Part shown: piece by piece, positions 60,509 to 64,000 of the stretch
How the letters are laid out: every line of letters begins with the position of its first letter
How positions within the stretch are numbered: position 1 is the stretch's first letter
From: Deferribacteraceae bacterium
GTDB lineage: Bacteria; Chrysiogenota; Deferribacteres; Deferribacterales; Deferrivibrionaceae
Direction of reading: 5' to 3'
Assembly (NCBI GenBank): GCA_020054865.1
Contig: JAIHAR010000004.1
Location: forward strand, 1-64,000
DNA: 64,000 bases
The notes under the pieces: model-generated
What the model was told of the DNA's origin: nothing
Seen by the model: the letters and a program-made list of their open reading frames with translations, nothing else
The model's database searches: none
Program-made: the position numbers and the translations under genes

Positions 60509-62650
60509 ATGGAAAATAGAAAATTCTATCATGAGCTAAACTGGTTATGGAGAGGAATCAAGTTAACAATAGGTCAAAAAACTGTCATTTCTTTCTTTTT
60601 TGTACTTATGATACCGGTAGCGGGTATGTATTATTTTTTAAACGTTTCATTTAAAGACTATTTTACTAAAGAGTACGTAAATGAGGTTGGTAACCAGATA
60701 AATTCTATACACAGAATATTTGAAAGTGAATTACTTTATCCTGGGCATATTTTTGAGTTTTTAGTAAAAAATCCTACTTTTCTGGAATTGGTAAAAAAAG
60801 ATGACCCGATACTTTCTGCTAGGCTTTCTATGGTTTCAAGTGAGGTGGAAGGGGTTAATATATCTTTTATCTACAATTATCTATCAAAAGAAACAATTAC
60901 ATCAAATAATAAAAATTTTAACTTTGAAAGAATGTTTAACGACCTGGAGACTCAAACTTTATCTAACTCTTTTTCGAAAAGTTATGAAATTATCCCATTT
61001 GACAAATCTATATTTAGTGAAGAAGAGCTTATAAGGCTTGGAAATATATCAGATAATGAGCTTGTGGTTTTTCTTGCCATTTTACCATTTACTATTGAAG
61101 GTAAAAAATATCTAATTGGTAATTTGACTGTTTTAAATAACAATAGAAACTTAATGGATAAACTCTACAATACTTTTACATACAACACAGCACTTTTTAG
61201 TGCTTTAAGCTTTAGCAATAAAATTGTTGCAACGAATTCAACTCCCAAAAATATTTTCTTTTTAAATCTAAACCTTCCTGTAGAATTTATAAATGAGCTT
61301 AATACGGGTAAAATAGTAAAAGGTATTTATAATATTGATAATGAACCTATTGCTATAGCTTCAATTCCCTTGAAGTCTTTATCTGAAAAAGTGATTGGAG
61401 GATTAAGTATTGCATCAAATATGAATAAACTGAACATTCTAATTTTTGAATTCAATAAAATAATAAAAATTGTTATATTTTTCAGCAGTATAATAATTAT
61501 TTTTATAGGCGCAGTGGTTTATAATGATACTAAAAGACCTATCTGGGGAATTAAAAAAGCGCTTCAAGAAATCAGGAATAAAAATTTCGATGTAAAACTC
61601 AATTACAAAACTTTTGATGACTTCGAAGATATTGCAAATAGTATTAATGACATGGCAATCAGTCTTAATCAATACACCACAACTCTTAACAGGTTTAACC
61701 AACTAAACCAAATTATTACTTCTACATTAAGTGTTGATGAAGTTTTAAGTACAGCAACAAACAAAATATTAGAATATACATCTTCACAACTTGCGGTTGT
61801 CTACCTTTATAATCGTGACAAGGACATACTGGAACCTTATTTTGTAAAAAATGCCGATAAGTCCTCATTAAAGGATGTAAAAATGGGGGATGGAATTGTG
61901 GGAGAGGTAGCAAAAACAAAAACATATTTTTGTATTACTGATATCACCCCGGATAACTTCCTTTTGGATACAGGGATTTTAAATATAAAGCCAAAAGAAA
62001 TTGCAGCATTTCCTATTGCTATTAAAGATAGTCTGTTAGGGGTAATGGTTGTAGGTTCGATTAAACTGCATAGCAAAGAGGATCTTGATTTAGTAAATAA
62101 CCTGCTGACTCAAGTTGCAATTGTCGTGGATAACTGTATAACACACTCAAAAATAACTGAGCTTTCCATTAAGGATGAGCTTACAAATATTTACAACAGA
62201 AGGTATTTATTGCAATCTCTTGAGACAGAGATTTTAAAGTCAAAAAGATTAAAATCACCACTATCTATTGGAATTTTTGATATCGATAACTTTAAAAAAA
62301 TCAATGATACATATGGTCACCCTACCGGAGATATTGTCTTGAAAAAATTTGCGGATATCATAAACACACATAAAAGGTCTTATGATATATTTGGCAGGTT
62401 TGGTGGTGAAGAATTTCTTTTAATTTTACCTGGTACAGGGGATGATGAAATATTTGTTGTTTTAGACAGGTTAAGGAAATTTATAGAAAAAGATTTAGTA
62501 AAATTTGTAGGATTTAGTGTTACCTGTAGTATAGGTGGTGCAAGTATTAAGGATTTTTCAAAATGCAATATTGAGTCATTAATAATAAAAGCTGACGAAA
62601 ATTTATATAAAGCAAAAGAAACAGGTAAAAACAAAGTTATTGTATCTTAA
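60509..62650 (+). CDS. Membrane-bound GAF-GGDEF diguanylate cyclase
   Basis: 713 residues. Helix 1 (about 24-46), periplasmic sensor (about 47-310), helix 2 (about 315-337), HAMP-like linker, GAF domain (about 405-545) and GGDEF domain (about 555-713) with FGRFGGEEFLLILPG. RSYD lies five residues before GGEEF, the product-inhibition I-site. It should make c-di-GMP from GTP. The AAAGAGG at 60493 and ATG 60509 are outside the IS. Confidence 0.93.
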   Translation: MENRKFYHELNWLWRGIKLTIGQKTVISFFFVLMIPVAGMYYFLNVSFKDYFTKEYVNEVGNQINSIHRIFESELLYPGHIFEFLVKNPTFLELVKKDDPILSARLSMVSSEVEGVNISFIYNYLSKETITSNNKNFNFERMFNDLETQTLSNSFSKSYEIIPFDKSIFSEEELIRLGNISDNELVVFLAILPFTIEGKKYLIGNLTVLNNNRNLMDKLYNTFTYNTALFSALSFSNKIVATNSTPKNIFFLNLNLPVEFINELNTGKIVKGIYNIDNEPIAIASIPLKSLSEKVIGGLSIASNMNKLNILIFEFNKIIKIVIFFSSIIIIFIGAVVYNDTKRPIWGIKKALQEIRNKNFDVKLNYKTFDDFEDIANSINDMAISLNQYTTTLNRFNQLNQIITSTLSVDEVLSTATNKILEYTSSQLAVVYLYNRDKDILEPYFVKNADKSSLKDVKMGDGIVGEVAKTKTYFCITDITPDNFLLDTGILNIKPKEIAAFPIAIKDSLLGVMVVGSIKLHSKEDLDLVNNLLTQVAIVVDNCITHSKITELSIKDELTNIYNRRYLLQSLETEILKSKRLKSPLSIGIFDIDNFKKINDTYGHPTGDIVLKKFADIINTHKRSYDIFGRFGGEEFLLILPGTGDDEIFVVLDRLRKFIEKDLVKFVGFSVTCSIGGASIKDFSKCNIESLIIKADENLYKAKETGKNKVIVS

Positions 62651-62656
62651 ATATCG

Positions 62657-62685
62657 GTCTGCCTTTTTACAAGCAGACTTATTGT
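62657..62685 (+). terminator. Possible terminator after the diguanylate cyclase
   Basis: GTCTGC-CTTTTTACAA-GCAGAC hairpin (62657-62678) followed by TTATTGTTT. The loop is long and the T run broken, so weak. The rest of the 212-base gap to 62862 contains a 14-base palindrome (62743-62756) and an AGTATA/TATACT dyad (62765-62779) but no gene. Confidence 0.45.
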
Positions 62686-62862
62686 TTAAAACAGGCTGTA
62701 ATTAGCGATAAAATAAATGCCTGTCCTTTTTAAAAGAAATAAGCCCTGCGCAGGGCAGGGTAAGAGTATAAAATATACTTTTGCTTTAAAAAAATATTGT
62801 AAATAAAAAAAAGATATATAAAAAGCGTATATCATATAATTATTAAATAGGAGTGATTAGTT

Positions 62863-63321
62863 ATGGAAAATGTTTATTTATTTAGAGTTGTTCAAAATAG
62901 GTACTTTGACTACCCAAAAATTAGAGGAATGCCCACTATAGAAATTTCAATACCAGAAAATTATTCCTTATCTGAGCTAGCTGATATTATATTGGAAGCA
63001 TTTGGATTTACGCGAGATCATCTTATAGGATTTTATGATAATTGGAAAAGCTATACAAATTCTAACGAAATTTACGAAGAAAGAGATTTTGATTTTTTCC
63101 CAAACAATAGTAAAGGTTTAAAGGCAAAGATAAAAAAAGTCTTTAATGAGCCAAATAAAAGGATGTTAATGATATTTGATTATGGTGACATGTGGCATTT
63201 TTTAATAGATTTTAAAGGTATAAAAAAGGTAAGTACTGTTGAGAATAAACAAATAGTCGTAAGTAGGAAGGGTAATCCATTTTCTCAATATTCAGATTAT
63301 GATGAGGGCTATGAAGACTAA
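62863..63321 (+). CDS. Plasmid pRiA4b ORF-3-like family protein
   Basis: 152 residues. The segments LFRVVQNRYF..., LSELADIILEAFGFTRDHL and MLMIFDYGDMWHFLIDF match the pRiA4b ORF-3-like fold, whose hallmark is FDYGD-W. The function is unknown in most hosts; some relatives ride on IS elements. ATG 62863 is preceded by TAGGAGTG. It stands alone between terminator-like and promoter-like regions. Confidence 0.72.
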   Translation: MENVYLFRVVQNRYFDYPKIRGMPTIEISIPENYSLSELADIILEAFGFTRDHLIGFYDNWKSYTNSNEIYEERDFDFFPNNSKGLKAKIKKVFNEPNKRMLMIFDYGDMWHFLIDFKGIKKVSTVENKQIVVSRKGNPFSQYSDYDEGYED

Positions 63322-63489
63322 GAAGGTAAATTTTATTTAAAGATATTCCTGTTTTTTGATAAACTAATGATTCTATGATATGCTTTTGTAGATGATTTAC
63401 TCAGTCTTAGTATAAGAGCCAATTTGTAAAATATTTTTACTTCTTTTTAAAGCTTAATAAAATTGTGTGATGCCAAATTGGCAAACAAC

Positions 63490-63517
63490 TTGAAAAAAAT
63501 ATATTTATAGCTATATT
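63490..63517 (+). promoter_or_regulatory. Probable sigma-70 promoter of hslV
   Basis: TTGAAA (63490-63495), 16 bases, TATATT (63512-63517), about 31 bases before the hslV ATG with GAAGAGGTG between. The rest of the 227-base gap after 63321 shows no gene. Confidence 0.5.
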
Positions 63518-63548
63518 TGTCTTCTGTTTAAAAAGAAGAGGTGTTTAA

Positions 63549-64000
63549 ATGTTTAAAGGGACTACCGTACTTGCGGTAAAACGTGATGGTAAAGTGGCAA
63601 TTGGGGCTGACGGACAGGTGACTTTCGGGCATACAGTGCTTAAACCAAATGCCAAGAAGATTAGAAAACTGATGAATGGTAGTATCATATGTGGATTTGC
63701 CGGGTCAACTGCTGACGCATTTACGCTTATGGAGAGATTTGAAAAGAAATTGGAGCAATATTCAGGTCAGCTTTTGCGTGCTGCTGTTGAGTTGGCAAAA
63801 GATTGGAGGACTGACAAATACTTAAGAAATTTAGAGGCGATGATGATAGTAGCTGATAAGGATAATTTGTATCTTTTAACAGGTAACGGGGATGTGTTAG
63901 AACCTGTTAATGGAATAGCTGCTATCGGCTCAGGGGGGCCATATGCTCACGCTGCTGCACTTGCTTTGGTCGAAAATACTGATTTAGACTCAAAGAGCAT
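63549..64000 (+). CDS. hslV: ATP-dependent protease subunit HslV (partial)
   Basis: About 150 residues visible, running off the window. [60 protein letters not shown] and [20 protein letters not shown] are the standard HslV motifs. After trimming, Thr5 becomes the N-terminal catalytic residue. HslV forms the proteolytic core of the HslUV complex; hslU would normally follow beyond the window. Confidence 0.97.
   Translation, partial: MFKGTTVLAVKRDGKVAIGADGQVTFGHTVLKPNAKKIRKLMNGSIICGFAGSTADAFTLMERFEKKLEQYSGQLLRAAVELAKDWRTDKYLRNLEAMMIVADKDNLYLLTGNGDVLEPVNGIAAIGSGGPYAHAAALALVENTDLDSKS

Noticed and set aside
62863-63321. pRiA4b-like ORF as part of an IS element
   Set aside because: No transposase or terminal repeats flank it, so treated as a stand-alone gene.
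1-64000. CRISPR array, tRNA, rRNA or prophage
   Set aside because: No regularly spaced repeats, cloverleaf, rRNA stretches or phage structural genes seen when reading both strands; tRNAs without strong motifs could still be missed.

Overview
The window is a low-GC bacterial chromosome segment that looks like the phylum Deferribacterota (Deferribacter, Calditerrivibrio, Flexistipes and relatives). This is an inference from the mixture seen here: a Gram-negative envelope (lpxB, pilMNOPQ secretin, flagella), multiheme c-type cytochromes, hydrogenase maturation genes, a fused TAXI-type TRAP transporter, and an F0 ATP synthase cluster without F1 genes. No tRNA, rRNA, CRISPR array or prophage was seen.

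Layout. (1) 1-14751: tuf 3' end, then the S10-spc-alpha ribosomal superoperon with secY, adk, map, infA and rpoA. All genes are on the plus strand, tightly packed, and rpmD (L30) is missing between rpsE and rplO. A strong terminator at about 14755 closes it, and it lies inside the first codons of the next gene. (2) 14744-20213: two small ECF-like ABC ATPases, a class II aldolase, a TIM-barrel isomerase-like protein, an ABC-F ATPase and hemL, mostly overlapping. (3) 20221-23383: atpZ-atpI-atpB-atpE, then an 11-heme membrane-anchored NapC/NirT-type cytochrome. (4) 23475-26702: rhomboid protease, hypC-hypD-hypE and a monoheme lipoprotein cytochrome whose start is nested in hypE. (5) 26743-33275: hisI-pilM-pilN-pilO-pilP-pilQ-lpxB. 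(6) 33359-41781: flagellar block fliK-flgD-flgE-motA-motB-fliL-fliN-fliO-fliP-fliQ, with a sigma-54-like site before fliK and a sigma-28-like site before motA. (7) Minus strand 41806-47007: TAXI-TRAP permease and binding protein, a secreted DsrE-like protein, a flavin reductase-like protein and MazG. (8) 47095-62650: signalling-rich accessory region with a zinc-binding-domain chemoreceptor, a PAS/GAF/PAS/GGDEF/EAL protein cut by an in-frame stop, an SDR, a glycerate kinase, a class A PBP with an eroded glycosyltransferase domain, an HD-GYP protein, a PhnD-PAS protein, a complete IS200/IS605 element (tnpA, tnpB, omega RNA) and a GAF-GGDEF diguanylate cyclase. (9) 62863-64000: pRiA4b-like ORF and the start of hslV.

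How the genes work together. The left third makes and runs the translation apparatus. The middle builds surface machinery (type IV pili and flagella) and respiratory energy conservation. The right third holds several c-di-GMP synthesis and degradation proteins plus a chemoreceptor, probably controlling those surface machines. The points most worth a second look are the terminator-in-ORF at 14744, a probable ATT start for fliP, the nonsense-split c-di-GMP protein at 50619, the IS605 omega RNA with its flanking guide, the 11-heme cytochrome behind atpE, and the eroded PBP. I found no clearly new multi-gene system.
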